Assembly: GCF_004359525.2 (NCBI RefSeq)
Contig: NZ_SCWC02000010.1
Location: 1-64,000 of the forward strand
Origin: Macrococcus equipercicus
Lineage (GTDB): Bacteria; Bacillota; Bacilli; Staphylococcales; Staphylococcaceae
DNA length: 64,000 bases
Reading direction: 5' to 3'
Below the pieces are notes generated by a model. It ran no database searches and was not told the DNA's origin. It was given only the letters and a program-made list of their open reading frames with translations. Positions within the stretch are counted from its first letter, which is position 1, and the number at the start of each line of letters is the position of its first letter. This document shows, in pieces, positions 50,269 to 60,320 of the stretch. The position numbers were made by a program, and so were the translations under genes.

Positions 50269-52329
50269 ATGGATATTCAAGAGCGTGCAGTTCAGATTTT
50301 AAAAGAGACTTATGGTGAGTCGAGTGAATTCCGTGAGGGTCAGCTTGAGGCGATTACGGCGGTTGTGAATAAGAAGAAGTCGCTCGTCATTCAGAAGACG
50401 GGCTGGGGTAAGTCGATTGTGTATTTTATTGCGACGAAGATTCTGCGCGAGCGTGGTGCCGGGCCGACGATTATTATCAGCCCGCTTCTCGCTCTGATGC
50501 ATAATCAGATTGAGGCTGCATCTAAACTCGGGCTTGATGTTGTGACCATCAACAGTCAGAATCGTGAGGACTGGGATGCGATTTATGAGCGGCTCAATGA
50601 TGTTGATGCAATCATTGTCTCGCCTGAGAAGTTATCGAGTCCGGACTTTATCGAGCGGCTGTCTGCTGTGTCTGATATTCAGATGGTTGTGGTGGATGAG
50701 GCACATTCCATTTCTGACTGGGGTCATGACTTCCGTCCGGACTATCAGCGCATCGTCTATCTGCTGCAGTCGTTTCCAGACCACATCGCCATCCTTGGTA
50801 CAACCGCGACGGCCAATGACCGAGTGATTCAGGATATCAAGGAACAGTTGGGCGACTTAAATGTTTTCCGCGGTGATTTGATTCGTGACAATATTTCTAT
50901 TCAGGTCAATCCGTCACAGAGCAAGGTTGAGCGGCTGGCGTTTATCACTGATGCTCTGACACGTCATCCCTTTTTAAGTCAGCAGCAGGGGATCATCTAC
51001 TGTCTGACGAAGAAGGAATGTGAGTCTGTCGCTGAGTTTCTAGTTCAGCACGGTATTTCTGCAGCGGCCTATTATTCAGGTGTACAAGGAGAGTCTGGCG
51101 AAGATATTTCCGAGGAAATTCTAAGTGCTTTTCATAGCGGTGAGACACGTGTGATTGTCTCCACTGTAAAGCTCGGTATGGGTTATGACAAATCGGATAT
51201 CGGTTTCGTCATTCATTTCCAGCTGCCGCAGAACCTGATTGCCTACTATCAGCAGATTGGACGTGCCGGGCGCGATGGTTCTCCTAGTCTCGCATTGCTC
51301 CTGCATGGTGATGAAGACGAGGAAATCATCAAGTCATTTATTGAAGGTGCAAATAAGGATCCGGAGCTGTTGTCACAGATTCTGAACCTTCTGCATGACA
51401 ATGACAAAGGAATGAAACGTAATGAGATTCTGCAGCACTTCAATCTGAATGTTACGAAGCTGTCGTCTGTCTTAAAATACCTCTATGTCCATAACTATAT
51501 CTATATGGATAAGACTACTTATCACCTGAATCGCAACCAGCACTTCGATGCTGTGCGAAATGCCGAGGTCCAGCAGCAGCTCAATGAGACACGACTTGCT
51601 GAGCTCGCAAGATTAAAGGACTTCATTGAATACGACGGCTGCTATATGAAGTTTATTGCAGACGAGCTGGACGCACCTGATGCTAAGGAGACGTGCGGTA
51701 TATGCGTCCATTGCCGGGGTCGCCAGTTCATCGTAATGGCAGATGATAATCCGTATCTCGTAGCGGCACGCGACTACAAGAACCAGCTGCACGGTGTCAT
51801 CAAGCCGCGAAAAAGATGGTCGAATAATAAGAAGATTGACCATCCATATGAAGAAGGCTGGTCGTATACAGTCGATGCCTATTCACCAATCGGCAGACGC
51901 CTCATGCTGGAACGGGATAACGGCCAGTTCTCTGACAAGACAATGATCACTATCAGCCAGTTTTTAAGTGAGCATATTGCTGAGCATGGTATTGATGCGA
52001 TCGCGGCGGTGCCAAGTCACAGAAAGCCGCACCTCGTCTCAGAACTCGCCCAGTTTATTGCGAACGAGTATCATATCGCCTATATCGAAGCACTGCAAGC
52101 TGCACTCGGCAGTCCGCAGCGTGAGATGCACAATGCTATGATGCAGGAACAAAACGCAAGAGAGAAAGTGAAAACAGCTGATATAGCAGCGGTTAGTGGC
52201 AAGAACGTCCTCTTAATTGATGATTTTATCGACTCACGTTGGACGATGACCGTCGCAGCAAGTTTGCTTCTTGAAAACGGCGCGAATGAAATCTATCCAT
52301 TTGCACTTCTTAATATCGGCAACGACTAA
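50269..52329 (+). CDS. RecQ-family helicase with C-terminal phosphoribosyltransferase domain
   Basis: A 686-residue protein. Residues about 1-350 carry RecQ helicase motifs: FREGQLEAITAVV, QKTGWGKS (Walker A, lacking the usual T after K), SPLLALMHNQI, VDEAHSISDWGHDFRPDYQRI, TTATAN, STVKLGMGYDKSDI and QQIGRAGRDG. A cysteine zinc cluster (C-x21-CGICVHC) follows at about 460-490. Residues about 530-680 resemble a ComF-type phosphoribosyltransferase, with VLLIDDFIDSRWTMTVAASLL as the PRPP-binding loop. The combination is known in Gram-positives but its function is unclear. The start is preceded by AAAGGTGGGCGTGTC. Confidence 0.85.
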   Translation: MDIQERAVQILKETYGESSEFREGQLEAITAVVNKKKSLVIQKTGWGKSIVYFIATKILRERGAGPTIIISPLLALMHNQIEAASKLGLDVVTINSQNREDWDAIYERLNDVDAIIVSPEKLSSPDFIERLSAVSDIQMVVVDEAHSISDWGHDFRPDYQRIVYLLQSFPDHIAILGTTATANDRVIQDIKEQLGDLNVFRGDLIRDNISIQVNPSQSKVERLAFITDALTRHPFLSQQQGIIYCLTKKECESVAEFLVQHGISAAAYYSGVQGESGEDISEEILSAFHSGETRVIVSTVKLGMGYDKSDIGFVIHFQLPQNLIAYYQQIGRAGRDGSPSLALLLHGDEDEEIIKSFIEGANKDPELLSQILNLLHDNDKGMKRNEILQHFNLNVTKLSSVLKYLYVHNYIYMDKTTYHLNRNQHFDAVRNAEVQQQLNETRLAELARLKDFIEYDGCYMKFIADELDAPDAKETCGICVHCRGRQFIVMADDNPYLVAARDYKNQLHGVIKPRKRWSNNKKIDHPYEEGWSYTVDAYSPIGRRLMLERDNGQFSDKTMITISQFLSEHIAEHGIDAIAAVPSHRKPHLVSELAQFIANEYHIAYIEALQAALGSPQREMHNAMMQEQNAREKVKTADIAAVSGKNVLLIDDFIDSRWTMTVAASLLLENGANEIYPFALLNIGND

Positions 52330-52363
52330 AACCAGGAGACTGTTATCACAGCCTCCTGGTTTT
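52329..52363 (+). terminator. Terminator after the RecQ-PRTase gene
   Basis: ACCAGGAGxCTGT pairs with ACAGxCTCCTGGT and ends in T residues, starting at the stop codon. Confidence 0.82.
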
Positions 52364-52402
52364 CCCTTTATATGGATGTTATACTGATTGACGAAAGGAC
52401 TG

Positions 52403-52609
52403 ATGCTCTTGAATCATGTTTCACCTTATGCGCCACTTTTTATGGCTTATTGGATGGTTTTATTCAGCTACTATTCTTATTCGAATATCGTCTTCACCCA
52501 CCCAGATACATGGCGAATCTGGGTATCCGGTATATCCTTCAGCCTATTTTTTCTTATGACGATGTGGGCAATATTCGCTATTGAAAAGCGGCAATCAGCC
52601 AGTAAATAA
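52403..52609 (+). CDS. Small membrane protein, 68 residues
   Basis: Two hydrophobic spans (PLFMAYWMVLFSYYSYSNIVF and IWVSGISFSLFFLMTMWAIFAI) with a short basic tail. The ATG at 52403 is preceded by AAAGGACTG. An overlapping frame from 52372 has no such pattern and is treated as a shadow. The function is unknown. Confidence 0.5.
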   Translation: MLLNHVSPYAPLFMAYWMVLFSYYSYSNIVFTHPDTWRIWVSGISFSLFFLMTMWAIFAIEKRQSASK

Positions 52610-52790
52610 ATGTTTTCTGATGTATATCATAGCCGGTTAAAGGATATTTAGGATAGATGCTCTGCTCCAGATATTCTGCCCAGCATCTATCTCTTATTCT
52701 AGCATCCGGCATGCCAGCGATTCTTTAGATAAGACACTTTTGCTTCATTATAGCCTCTCACCTTAAAACTCTCTGAAATGTACCGCTTTT

Positions 52791-52834
52791 CACTAGTGTT
52801 ACATAAATAATAATTTTCTGAACTTATATTTTCA
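52791..52834 (-). mobile_element. Solo end of an IS4-type element
   Basis: CACTAGTGTTACATAAATAA and the following AATTTTCTGAACTTATATTTTC match the right end of the IS at 40616-42025 with a few changes. No transposase remains. It is a relic of an earlier insertion or of imprecise loss. Confidence 0.7.
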
Positions 52835-52871
52835 TATAAACCATGATTTATTATATTTTCCTACCGCTTCA

Positions 52872-53188
52872 CTAATCCCCACTCCACTTTTTCATCAGCT
52901 TTTTATCATAATACGACATCGCAAACAATTTCTTATCTTTATTGAAGTACATATATGTATAGCCATAGCGGTATCGATATGTCTTAAACTCTCCTTCATC
53001 ATCCCAGTCGGGTTGATCTTTCCATGTCTTCTCAAGCTTGCCCACAATTTCTTCTCGTCATACTGGCTCTGCTGATCTTTACTCATCGTATTGTAGCCGG
53101 CGATCAGCATCGCACCTTTCTCCATTGAAAACATAACAGCAAGCGGTATAAGAAAGAGTAATATGATGATTATTAATATAAGCGGCAT
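52872..53188 (-). pseudogene. Frameshifted small membrane-anchored protein gene
   Basis: The first frame gives an N-terminal span (MPLILIIIILLFLIPLAVMFSM) and IAGYNTMSKDQQSQYDEKKL, a DUF3784-like motif, then turns to nonsense. A second frame continues EIVGKLEKTWKDQPDWDDEGEF, then KTYRYRYGYTYMYFNKDKKLFAMSYYDKKLMKKWSGD and a TAG at 52874. A single-base indel near 53055 would join them, so a protein of about 105 residues has been disrupted, unless the base is an assembly error. Confidence 0.65.
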
Positions 53189-53320
53189 GTAGTTCCCTCC
53201 GTTCTTTAGACTATCCTCTTTAATTTTATCTTATTTTCCATATTTGTGTATTTATTTTCTATCAGACGATTTACAAAGTTTACCTAGCAATTACGAGTTC
53301 CGGCAGTATCATGCAGCAAC

Positions 53321-53342
53321 TTGTCATCAATGTACGTGACAA
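53321..53342. promoter_or_regulatory. Candidate MtlR operator upstream of mtlA
   Basis: TTGTCA-N10-TGACAA is an inverted repeat 88 bp before the mtlA start. The half-sites resemble the TTGxCA/TGxCAA ends of Bacillus and Geobacillus MtlR sites, though the spacing differs by two. A clear SigA promoter could not be fixed between here and mtlA. Confidence 0.45.
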
Positions 53343-53429
53343 AGTTAAGTTTAGTATGTGTTGTGTAAGAGTCAATGTGGGATTAACATGAAGATAGCAT
53401 AAAAATATAATTTCAAAGGAGAGAAACAT

Positions 53430-54935
53430 ATGGCAGAACAGAAAAGTGGCCTTCAACGCAAAGTTCAGGCTTTCGGTTCTTTTTTAAGCAGTATGGTTAT
53501 GCCGAACATTGCAGTATTCATTGCATGGGGATTCCTCACTGCTCTATTTATTCCAGATGGCTGGTGGCCGAATAAAGATTTAGCTAAAATCGTCGACCCA
53601 ACTATTCACTATCTTATTCCAATCTTAATCGCATTCATGGGTGGTAAACTCATTCATGATGTCCGCGGTGGTGTTGTCGGTGCAGCAGCAACAATGGGTA
53701 TTATCGCTGCTTTTGACCAGCATATGTTACTAGGTGCAATGATTATCGGACCATTAACAGCATGGTTAATGAAACAGTTCGATAAAGTTGTCCAACCAAG
53801 AATTCGTACTGGTTTTGAGATGTTAATCAATAACTTCTCAGCTGGATTTTTAGCATTAGGTATGATGATTGTTTCATATTATCTATTAGCTCCAATTGTC
53901 GGCTGGATTATGTGGGCACTTGGTAAAGGCGTAAAATTCCTTGTTGCCCTTCATATCCTTCCTTTAACTTCAATTCTGATTGAACCAGCAAAAGTATTAT
54001 TCTTAAATAACGCAATTAACCACGGTGTGTTAACGCCGCTTGCGACTGACCAGGCTGCTGAAGTTGGAAAATCTATTCTTTATACATTAGAATCTAACCC
54101 GGGACCAGGTCTTGGTATTTTACTCGCTTACATGATTTTCGGTAGAGGGTCTGCACGTGCGACTGCACCAGGTGCGGCATTGATCCACTTTATCGGTGGT
54201 ATTCACGAAATCTACTTCCCTTATGTACTGATGAAACCTGCGATGATTATCGCAGCGATCGCAGGTGGTATGACTGGTGTTGCCATTTTCTCTGCAACAG
54301 ATTTCGGTTTGAAATCACCTGCTGCTCCAGGTTCAATACTTGCGTATATGGCAGTAACGCCTAAAGGTGATTTATTAACAATGTTTGCTGGTGTCCTCGG
54401 CGCAGCGCTTGTATCATTCATCGTCGGTTCATTAATTCTTAAATTCTCTAAAGATAAAGGCGAAGAAGATTTAGCAGCAGCGACAGCAAAAATGGAAGCA
54501 ACGAAAGGTAAAAAATCTTCAGTAGCAGGCGCATTGACTGGTGCTGCAACTTCTGACCGCGTGAAAGTGGTCGAAGTCGATAAAGACGAAACAACTGAGC
54601 CGAATTTATTGAATCAATATGATACAGAGAACGTAGGTGCGCACGATTACTCAAACGTCAGCAAAGTCATCTTCGCTTGTGATGCAGGGATGGGTTCAAG
54701 CGCGATGGGTGCGGGTATGCTGCGCAATAAATTCAAGAAAGCAGGCATTAATGCTGAAGTCACGAATTCAGCGATCAATCAGTTACCTAAAGATGCTCAG
54801 CTTGTCATCACACAGAAAGTTCTGACTGACCGCGCGATTAAGCAGGTTCCGGATGCAATCCATATTTCAGTGGATAACTTCTTAAATTCACCGCGTTATG
54901 ATGAACTGATTGCTAACTTAAAGAAAGACCAATAA
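53430..54935 (+). CDS. mtlA: MtlA, mannitol PTS EIICB component
   Basis: A 501-residue membrane transporter that imports and phosphorylates mannitol. Residues about 15-340 are the EIIC channel with many spans, including NPGPGLGILLAYMIFGRG and the conserved GGIHEIYFPYV (256-266). A linker leads to the EIIB domain with the phosphocysteine loop VIFACDAGMGSSAMGAG (Cys417). The EIIA domain is absent and supplied by mtlF. The start follows AAAGGAG. It is the first gene of mtlA-mtlR-mtlF-mtlD. Confidence 0.95.
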   Translation: MAEQKSGLQRKVQAFGSFLSSMVMPNIAVFIAWGFLTALFIPDGWWPNKDLAKIVDPTIHYLIPILIAFMGGKLIHDVRGGVVGAAATMGIIAAFDQHMLLGAMIIGPLTAWLMKQFDKVVQPRIRTGFEMLINNFSAGFLALGMMIVSYYLLAPIVGWIMWALGKGVKFLVALHILPLTSILIEPAKVLFLNNAINHGVLTPLATDQAAEVGKSILYTLESNPGPGLGILLAYMIFGRGSARATAPGAALIHFIGGIHEIYFPYVLMKPAMIIAAIAGGMTGVAIFSATDFGLKSPAAPGSILAYMAVTPKGDLLTMFAGVLGAALVSFIVGSLILKFSKDKGEEDLAAATAKMEATKGKKSSVAGALTGAATSDRVKVVEVDKDETTEPNLLNQYDTENVGAHDYSNVSKVIFACDAGMGSSAMGAGMLRNKFKKAGINAEVTNSAINQLPKDAQLVITQKVLTDRAIKQVPDAIHISVDNFLNSPRYDELIANLKKDQ

Positions 54936-54997
54936 TTAGACAATTAGCGATACAAGTAATACACTTTAACTGAATAATTTTTGAAAGGAGTGGGGGT

Positions 54998-57007
54998 ATG
55001 CAGATCAGTAATCGCGAGAAGAGAATCATCGAATCGTTGCTGAAGAACCCCCGCTCCTTTTTGACGATTCGGCAGATTGCCCAGGACCTCGGTGTCTCAA
55101 GCCGGACGATTCACCGGGAGCTTAAATTTGTCGAGCGTTCACTTGACCGCTTCGGGCTTGAACTGCTCCGCCTTCCTAACAAAGGGCTGCGGATCGAGGG
55201 GGACAGCGATCATTTCAATCAGCTGACCGACCAGCTCGATGCGATGGATGTCCTTGACTTGTCGATGGATGAACGAAAAGTCATTATTTTGTACACCTTG
55301 ATTAAATCAAAGGACCCCGTCAAGCTCTACAGTCTGGCAAGCGAAATCGGCATTTCCATCAATAAGCTGAATAAGGAGCTCTCAGCGCTTGAAGCAGATC
55401 TCACCCACTATCACCTCGTGCTCCATAAAAAGCGCGGTGAAGGGCTCGTGCTGTCCGGCGGTGAAGTCAATAAGCGTCAGCTGCTCGCAGATCTCATGCT
55501 CGAGAGATTGAATTCAACAAGCGTCTACTCGGTTATCGAAGACCACTTCGTCTATCAGACATTAAATGATGAGAAGCTGCTTGATATTGTGGACATGAAT
55601 CAGATCTTCAATGTCGAGCGGCTGCTGATGGACGAGCTGTCTGAACTTCCTTACGTACTAATGGAAACGTCGTATTTGACGCTGACGATTCATATCGTCC
55701 TGGCGATTGAACGCATCCGTAACGGCGAGCAGGTGACGATTAACGAAGAGCTCATTCAGGCGCTGCGAGTGACTCCTGAATTCAAGGTCGCAGAAAATTT
55801 AGCTGAATCATTATCTCATGTCTACAACGTAGACTTTGACCTTGAAGAAGTCGTCTTCATCACGATGCATCTGCGCGGGGCGAAACGCCGCGCGGATGAA
55901 AGTGAGACAGCGATTGATATTACGACGGAAGCCGAACAGCTGATCGCTCATGTTGAACGGCTGACCGGCAATGACTTTGAAGGCAACACGGTGCTCCGGG
56001 AAGGCATTCTTCTTCACCTTGTACCTGCTTTGAATCGTCTGTCCGGTGGTATAGAAACGTATAACCCGCTGACAGCTATGATCAAGGCGGACTATCCGGT
56101 GTTGTTTGAAGCAGTGAGCAGCGCTCTCGCCCGGATATTCCCTGACCATTCGTTTCCGGACGGGGAAGTCGCCTTCATAGTGCTGCATTTCGGCGGTGCT
56201 ATGAAAGCAGCTGAAGAAGAGCAGGTGCTCGTCGTCTGTACGAGCGGGATTGGCACAAGCAGAATACTGTCCAATCAGATCGAGCAGAACTTCCCGAATG
56301 TCACTGTCGCCCGTCAGGCTTCGGTCAGTGAACTGAAGTCGATTGCGCTGGACCAGTTTGACCATATTATTTCGACGGTCGGTCTAGATATCAAGCAGCC
56401 TTATACAGTGGTCAATCCACTGCTCCCTGCATCCGACAAGCAGATTCTGGCGCAGATTTTCACATCTGCTACAGTGAGGCGGCAGAAAGAGACGCATGTT
56501 GTCAATCTCGACATTTATGACGCGGTCGTCCCGTTCGTCGTCGAAGGTCATGCACTGATTGATGCGCTTTACTTCCACGAGGCAGATGTCCTGACGCTGG
56601 AAGATGCAATCGCGGATTATGTGGCAGCACAGCATATTACAAGCGCCAGCGAGGAACTGCTGGCTGTCACCAGCAAACGAGAAGACGCGCAGGGGTTTGC
56701 GATCACCGGTTCAGAGATTGCGCTCCCTCACCTCGTCCATCCATTGATTGAGCGCCCGGGCATTGCGTTAATCACCTTGACTAAGCCCGTTACCGCTAAA
56801 AACATGGATGACGACATGCAGCCTGTCCGGTATCTCGCGATTATGCTGCTGCCGGAAGACACGCGGTTACGGCCGCTTGTCAGCGAATTCAGTGTACTAT
56901 TGATGAACCATCTGGAGTCACCAGACAAATTATTTGGCAGCAGATCATTTGTCGTTAATCATATGAAACAAGCTTTAATGCAGCAAGTCACACAACTAAT
57001 CTACTAA
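54998..57007 (+). CDS. mtlR: MtlR, PRD-containing mannitol operon activator
   Basis: A 669-residue regulator with an N-terminal helix-turn-helix ([24 protein letters not shown]), two PTS regulation domains (about 190-290 and 300-405), an EIIB-like domain ([19 protein letters not shown], about 410-500) and a C-terminal EIIA-like domain with [14 protein letters not shown]. Phosphorylation of these modules by the PTS sets its activity: active when mannitol is present and preferred sugars are absent. It sits between mtlA and mtlF, as in related genomes. GAAAGGAGTGGGGGT precedes its ATG. Confidence 0.93.
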   Translation: MQISNREKRIIESLLKNPRSFLTIRQIAQDLGVSSRTIHRELKFVERSLDRFGLELLRLPNKGLRIEGDSDHFNQLTDQLDAMDVLDLSMDERKVIILYTLIKSKDPVKLYSLASEIGISINKLNKELSALEADLTHYHLVLHKKRGEGLVLSGGEVNKRQLLADLMLERLNSTSVYSVIEDHFVYQTLNDEKLLDIVDMNQIFNVERLLMDELSELPYVLMETSYLTLTIHIVLAIERIRNGEQVTINEELIQALRVTPEFKVAENLAESLSHVYNVDFDLEEVVFITMHLRGAKRRADESETAIDITTEAEQLIAHVERLTGNDFEGNTVLREGILLHLVPALNRLSGGIETYNPLTAMIKADYPVLFEAVSSALARIFPDHSFPDGEVAFIVLHFGGAMKAAEEEQVLVVCTSGIGTSRILSNQIEQNFPNVTVARQASVSELKSIALDQFDHIISTVGLDIKQPYTVVNPLLPASDKQILAQIFTSATVRRQKETHVVNLDIYDAVVPFVVEGHALIDALYFHEADVLTLEDAIADYVAAQHITSASEELLAVTSKREDAQGFAITGSEIALPHLVHPLIERPGIALITLTKPVTAKNMDDDMQPVRYLAIMLLPEDTRLRPLVSEFSVLLMNHLESPDKLFGSRSFVVNHMKQALMQQVTQLIY

Positions 57008-57023
57008 ATGGAGTGAAGAAAAC

Positions 57024-57458
57024 ATGTCAAATTTAATCCCAACAGAAAATATTTTAATGAACCAGCAGCTCGCAACGAAAGAAGAAGCCATCGAAGCAGC
57101 AGGCCGTCAATTAGTTGAAGTCGGTGCAGTAGGCGAAGGTTACATCGAGGCGATGAAAGACCGTGAAGCTATCGTGTCAACTTATATGGGTAACTTCCTG
57201 GCGATTCCTCATGGTACTGACGAAGCAAAAACTGAAGTGATTAAAACAGGCATTACGTTACTGCACGCACCTGACGGCATCGACTGGGACGGCAACATAG
57301 TTAAAGTCGTAGTCGGTATCGCTGGTAAAGACGGCGACCACTTAGATTTATTATCACAGATCGCTATCGTCTTCTCAGATGAAGAGAACGTTGACCGTGT
57401 CATTCAGGCTCAATCAGCTGACGAAATCAACGCAATCTTCGGGGAGGTCGAACTGTAA
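57024..57458 (+). CDS. mtlF: MtlF, mannitol PTS EIIA component
   Basis: A 144-residue phosphocarrier that passes phosphate from HPr to the EIIB domain of MtlA. The active-site histidine is His63 in [13 protein letters not shown]. It begins 16 bp after mtlR and overlaps mtlD by one base. Confidence 0.95.
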   Translation: MSNLIPTENILMNQQLATKEEAIEAAGRQLVEVGAVGEGYIEAMKDREAIVSTYMGNFLAIPHGTDEAKTEVIKTGITLLHAPDGIDWDGNIVKVVVGIAGKDGDHLDLLSQIAIVFSDEENVDRVIQAQSADEINAIFGEVEL

Positions 57459-58588
57459 TGAAAGCAGTCCATTTCGGTGCCGGCAATATCGGCCGTGGCT
57501 TTATCGGTAAAGTATTATATGACAACGGCTATGACATTACGTTTGTCGATGTCAACGCTGAGATGATTGATCTGATCAACAAAGAACAGGAATATGATGT
57601 CATCATCGCTGAAGAAGCGAAGTCCCGTCAGCACGTCTCAGGCGTCAAAGGTATCAACAGCATGACAGATACAGACAAGCTGCAAGCTGCTATTAAAGAC
57701 GCAGACTTAATTACGACAGCAGTCGGTGTCAACATCCTGCCGATCATCGCTAAAAGCATCGCTGGTCCATTGACAGAGCGGACAGCTGACAAGCCGCTGA
57801 ACATTGTTGCGTGTGAGAATGCGATTATGGCGACAGACCAGCTGAAAAAAGCAGTCACTGCAATCACGGGCGAACTTGGTGCGCATATTCACTTCCCGAA
57901 TTCAGCAGTAGACCGTATTGTACCGATTCAGAAGCAGGACAATCCACTGGACGTTATGGTTGAGCCGTTCTTTGAATGGGTTATCGAAGAAGATATCTGG
58001 GCAGGCGACAAGCTTGACGGCGTGAAATATGTCTCAGATTTACATCCATACATTGAGCGTAAACTATTGACTGTCAATACTGGACACGCGTTCATCGCTT
58101 ACTTCGGCACTTATAAAGGTTATACAACAGTAGATGAAGCAATGAAAGATGCAGAGCTTGTCGAGCAGTTGAAAGCAGTGCTTGCTGAAACAAGTGACTA
58201 CTTAACGACTGTCTATGACTTCACTGCTGCAGAACAGGCCGCTTACGTCGAGAAGATCATCGGCCGCTTCAAGAATCCATACTTATCAGACGCGTTAAAC
58301 CGTGTCGGCCGTTCACCGCTGCGTAAAATCAGCCCGGAAGACCGTGTAGTGAAGCCACTCGCTTATCTTGCAGAAGAAGGCAGAAAACACGACGCATTGG
58401 TCGATATGGCAGCATACTTACTGCGCTATTCTGATGACCAGGATCCAGAAGCAGTAGAGAAGAATAACTTTATCCAGGAAAAAGGCATCACTGAATTCCT
58501 GCAGCATTATGCTAAAGTTGAAGGTGCACTTGCAAAAGAAATAGAAGAACGATATAACACCCTATTGTTTGATAAAGAGAATAACTAG
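57458..58588 (+). CDS. mtlD: MtlD, mannitol-1-phosphate 5-dehydrogenase
   Basis: A 376-residue NAD-dependent enzyme converting mannitol-1-phosphate to fructose-6-phosphate. The N-terminal [15 protein letters not shown] motif binds NAD, and [16 protein letters not shown] contains the conserved active-site lysine and histidine region. Its product is the substrate of GlmS. It ends at a strong terminator. Confidence 0.95.
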   Translation: MKAVHFGAGNIGRGFIGKVLYDNGYDITFVDVNAEMIDLINKEQEYDVIIAEEAKSRQHVSGVKGINSMTDTDKLQAAIKDADLITTAVGVNILPIIAKSIAGPLTERTADKPLNIVACENAIMATDQLKKAVTAITGELGAHIHFPNSAVDRIVPIQKQDNPLDVMVEPFFEWVIEEDIWAGDKLDGVKYVSDLHPYIERKLLTVNTGHAFIAYFGTYKGYTTVDEAMKDAELVEQLKAVLAETSDYLTTVYDFTAAEQAAYVEKIIGRFKNPYLSDALNRVGRSPLRKISPEDRVVKPLAYLAEEGRKHDALVDMAAYLLRYSDDQDPEAVEKNNFIQEKGITEFLQHYAKVEGALAKEIEERYNTLLFDKENN

Positions 58589-58597
58589 TTTTGTTGA

Positions 58598-58624
58598 GAC
58601 CGTATCGTGTTGATACGGTCTTTT
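58598..58624 (+). terminator. Terminator of the mannitol operon
   Basis: GACCGTATC pairs with GATACGGTC around a 5-nt loop, followed by TTTT, 10 bp past mtlD. Confidence 0.88.
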
Positions 58625-58632
58625 CGTTATGG

Positions 58633-58909
58633 ATGGATTTCTCAGGGATTTTGGCCTTCAGGAGTCATTTAAAGGCCACTTCTCGCCAGTTTTCGATGAT
58701 TTCTCAGGGATTTTGGCCTTCAGGAGCCGTTTGAAGGCCACTTCTCGCCAGTTTTCGATGATTTCTCAGGGATTTTGGCCTTCAGGAGTCATTTGAAGGC
58801 CACTTCTCGTCAGTTTTCGATGATTTCTCAGGAATTTTGGCCTTCAGGAGTCATTTGAAGGCCACTTCTCGTCAGTTTTCGATGATTTCTCAGGGATTTT
58901 GGCCTTCAA
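58633..58909. repeat. 62-bp tandem repeat, 4.5 copies, each with a hairpin
   Basis: Units start at 58633, 58695, 58757, 58819 and 58881, exactly 62 bp apart. Each contains TGGCCTTCA and TGAAGGCCA, a 9-bp inverted pair with a 9-nt loop. The copies differ at only a few positions. The first has one stem mismatch, the second a changed loop, the fourth one base change in CAGGGATT. The last copy stops after the first stem arm. The array fills the gap between convergent mtlD and glmM, and no reading frame runs through it. Confidence 0.93.
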
Positions 58910-58914
58910 GCCAC

Positions 58915-58944
58915 AAAAAAACGACCCGCAGCTTCTGCGGGTCG
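58915..58944 (-). terminator. Terminator of the cdaA-cdaR-glmM operon
   Basis: CGACCCGCAG pairs with CTGCGGGTCG, with a 3-nt loop and seven T residues on the minus strand, directly past glmM. Confidence 0.92.
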
Positions 58945-58951
58945 TCAGTTA

Positions 58952-60295
58952 TTATAATCCCATTTTCTCTCTTACAACGTCAGAGATACTGTTGACGAAA
59001 CGCTCTGCATCTTCGTCTGTTTTTGCTTCGACCATGACGCGGACTAACGGTTCTGTTCCCGATGGTCTGACCAACACGCGGCCTTCGCCGTTCATCTCTG
59101 CTTCTACTGCCTGGATAGCTGCTGCAACATCTACATTATCAGTCACTGCATGTTTGTCAGTCACTCGAATGTTCACGAGACGCTGCGGATATTTTGTCAT
59201 CTGGCCAGCAAGCTCACTTAACGTTCGGCCGGACTGCTTCACGATAGCGGCTAAATGAATACCTGTCAGCAGGCCGTCTCCTGTTGTGTTATGATCCATC
59301 ATCACGATATGGCCGGACTGCTCACCGCCCAGGTTATACTGACCACGGCGCATTTCTTCTACAACATAGCGGTCGCCGACTTTCGTCTTGTCGCTTTTAA
59401 TGCCGTGCTCTTCCAGTGCTTTATAGAACCCGAGATTACTCATGACTGTTGAAACAACCATATCATCTTTCAGTACACCACGCTCTTTCATCGCCTGTGC
59501 CAGAATAAACATAATCTGGTCGCCATCGACAATCTGCCCTTTCTCATCAACGGCAATAATGCGGTCGCCATCACCATCAAACGCAAGACCGAAGTCGCTT
59601 TCTGAATCCAGTACGAGTTCCGCGAGTGCTTCCGGATGAGTAGAACCTACTTTATCGTTGATGTTATTGCCGTCCGGGTTACAGCCGATTGTCACTGTGT
59701 CCGCCTCTAAGTCACCGAATAAATACGGTGCTAAAGAATACGTCGAACCATGCGCACCGTCCAGTGCAATTTTCAGCCCTTCCAGATCGCCGTCAATCGT
59801 TGATTTCAGGAAGCTTAAGTAGCGGTTGCCGCCTTCAAAGAAATCAGATGTGTGGCCAAGGTCTGCACCGATTGGTCTTGGCAGTGTATCTTCAGCATCC
59901 AGTAACTTTTCAATCTCTGCTTCCTGGTCATCACTCAGCTTGAAACCATCCGCACCGAAAAACTTGATGCCGTTATCCTGCACTGGATTATGGCTCGCAG
60001 AAATCATGACGCCTGCCTGAGCTTCTAATTCTCTCGTCAAATAGGACACGCCCGGCGTTGAAATGACACCGAGTCGCATCACTTCTGCGCCGGTTGATAA
60101 TAGTCCAGCTACTAGTGCTGATTCAAGCATGATTCCAGAGACCCGTGTGTCACGTCCTACGAGGACAGTCGGCTTGTCCTGACCATTATGCGCAAGCACA
60201 TAACCGCCAAAACGTCCTAGCTTGAATGCAAATTCAGGTGTTAATTCACTATTTGCCACACCTCTGACACCGTCTGTTCCAAAATATTTACCCAT
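58952..60295 (-). CDS. glmM: GlmM, phosphoglucosamine mutase
   Basis: 447 residues. Converts glucosamine-6-phosphate to glucosamine-1-phosphate for peptidoglycan precursors. The phosphoserine loop is [18 protein letters not shown], the metal loop is AFDGDGDRI, the sugar loop is GGEQSGHI, and the phosphate-binding end is [13 protein letters not shown]. The start [12 protein letters not shown] at 60295 follows AAAGGAG; an upstream ATG at 60340 lies inside cdaR. It is the third gene of cdaA-cdaR-glmM, and GlmM is known to bind and inhibit CdaA. Confidence 0.96.
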   Translation of the reverse strand: MGKYFGTDGVRGVANSELTPEFAFKLGRFGGYVLAHNGQDKPTVLVGRDTRVSGIMLESALVAGLLSTGAEVMRLGVISTPGVSYLTRELEAQAGVMISASHNPVQDNGIKFFGADGFKLSDDQEAEIEKLLDAEDTLPRPIGADLGHTSDFFEGGNRYLSFLKSTIDGDLEGLKIALDGAHGSTYSLAPYLFGDLEADTVTIGCNPDGNNINDKVGSTHPEALAELVLDSESDFGLAFDGDGDRIIAVDEKGQIVDGDQIMFILAQAMKERGVLKDDMVVSTVMSNLGFYKALEEHGIKSDKTKVGDRYVVEEMRRGQYNLGGEQSGHIVMMDHNTTGDGLLTGIHLAAIVKQSGRTLSELAGQMTKYPQRLVNIRVTDKHAVTDNVDVAAAIQAVEAEMNGEGRVLVRPSGTEPLVRVMVEAKTDEDAERFVNSISDVVREKMGL

Positions 60296-60320
60296 GATTG
60301 TAAACTCCTTTAATTTCCAA

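Noticed and set aside
52372-52584. 70-residue plus-strand frame
   Set aside because: It begins without a ribosome binding site and lacks the membrane-span pattern of the overlapping frame.
53406-53411. TATAAT just before mtlA
   Set aside because: A transcript from it would begin inside the ribosome binding site, so it cannot be the mtlA promoter -10.
58633-58909. Tandem array considered as a CRISPR
   Set aside because: The whole 62-bp unit repeats without unique spacers, and no cas genes are present.
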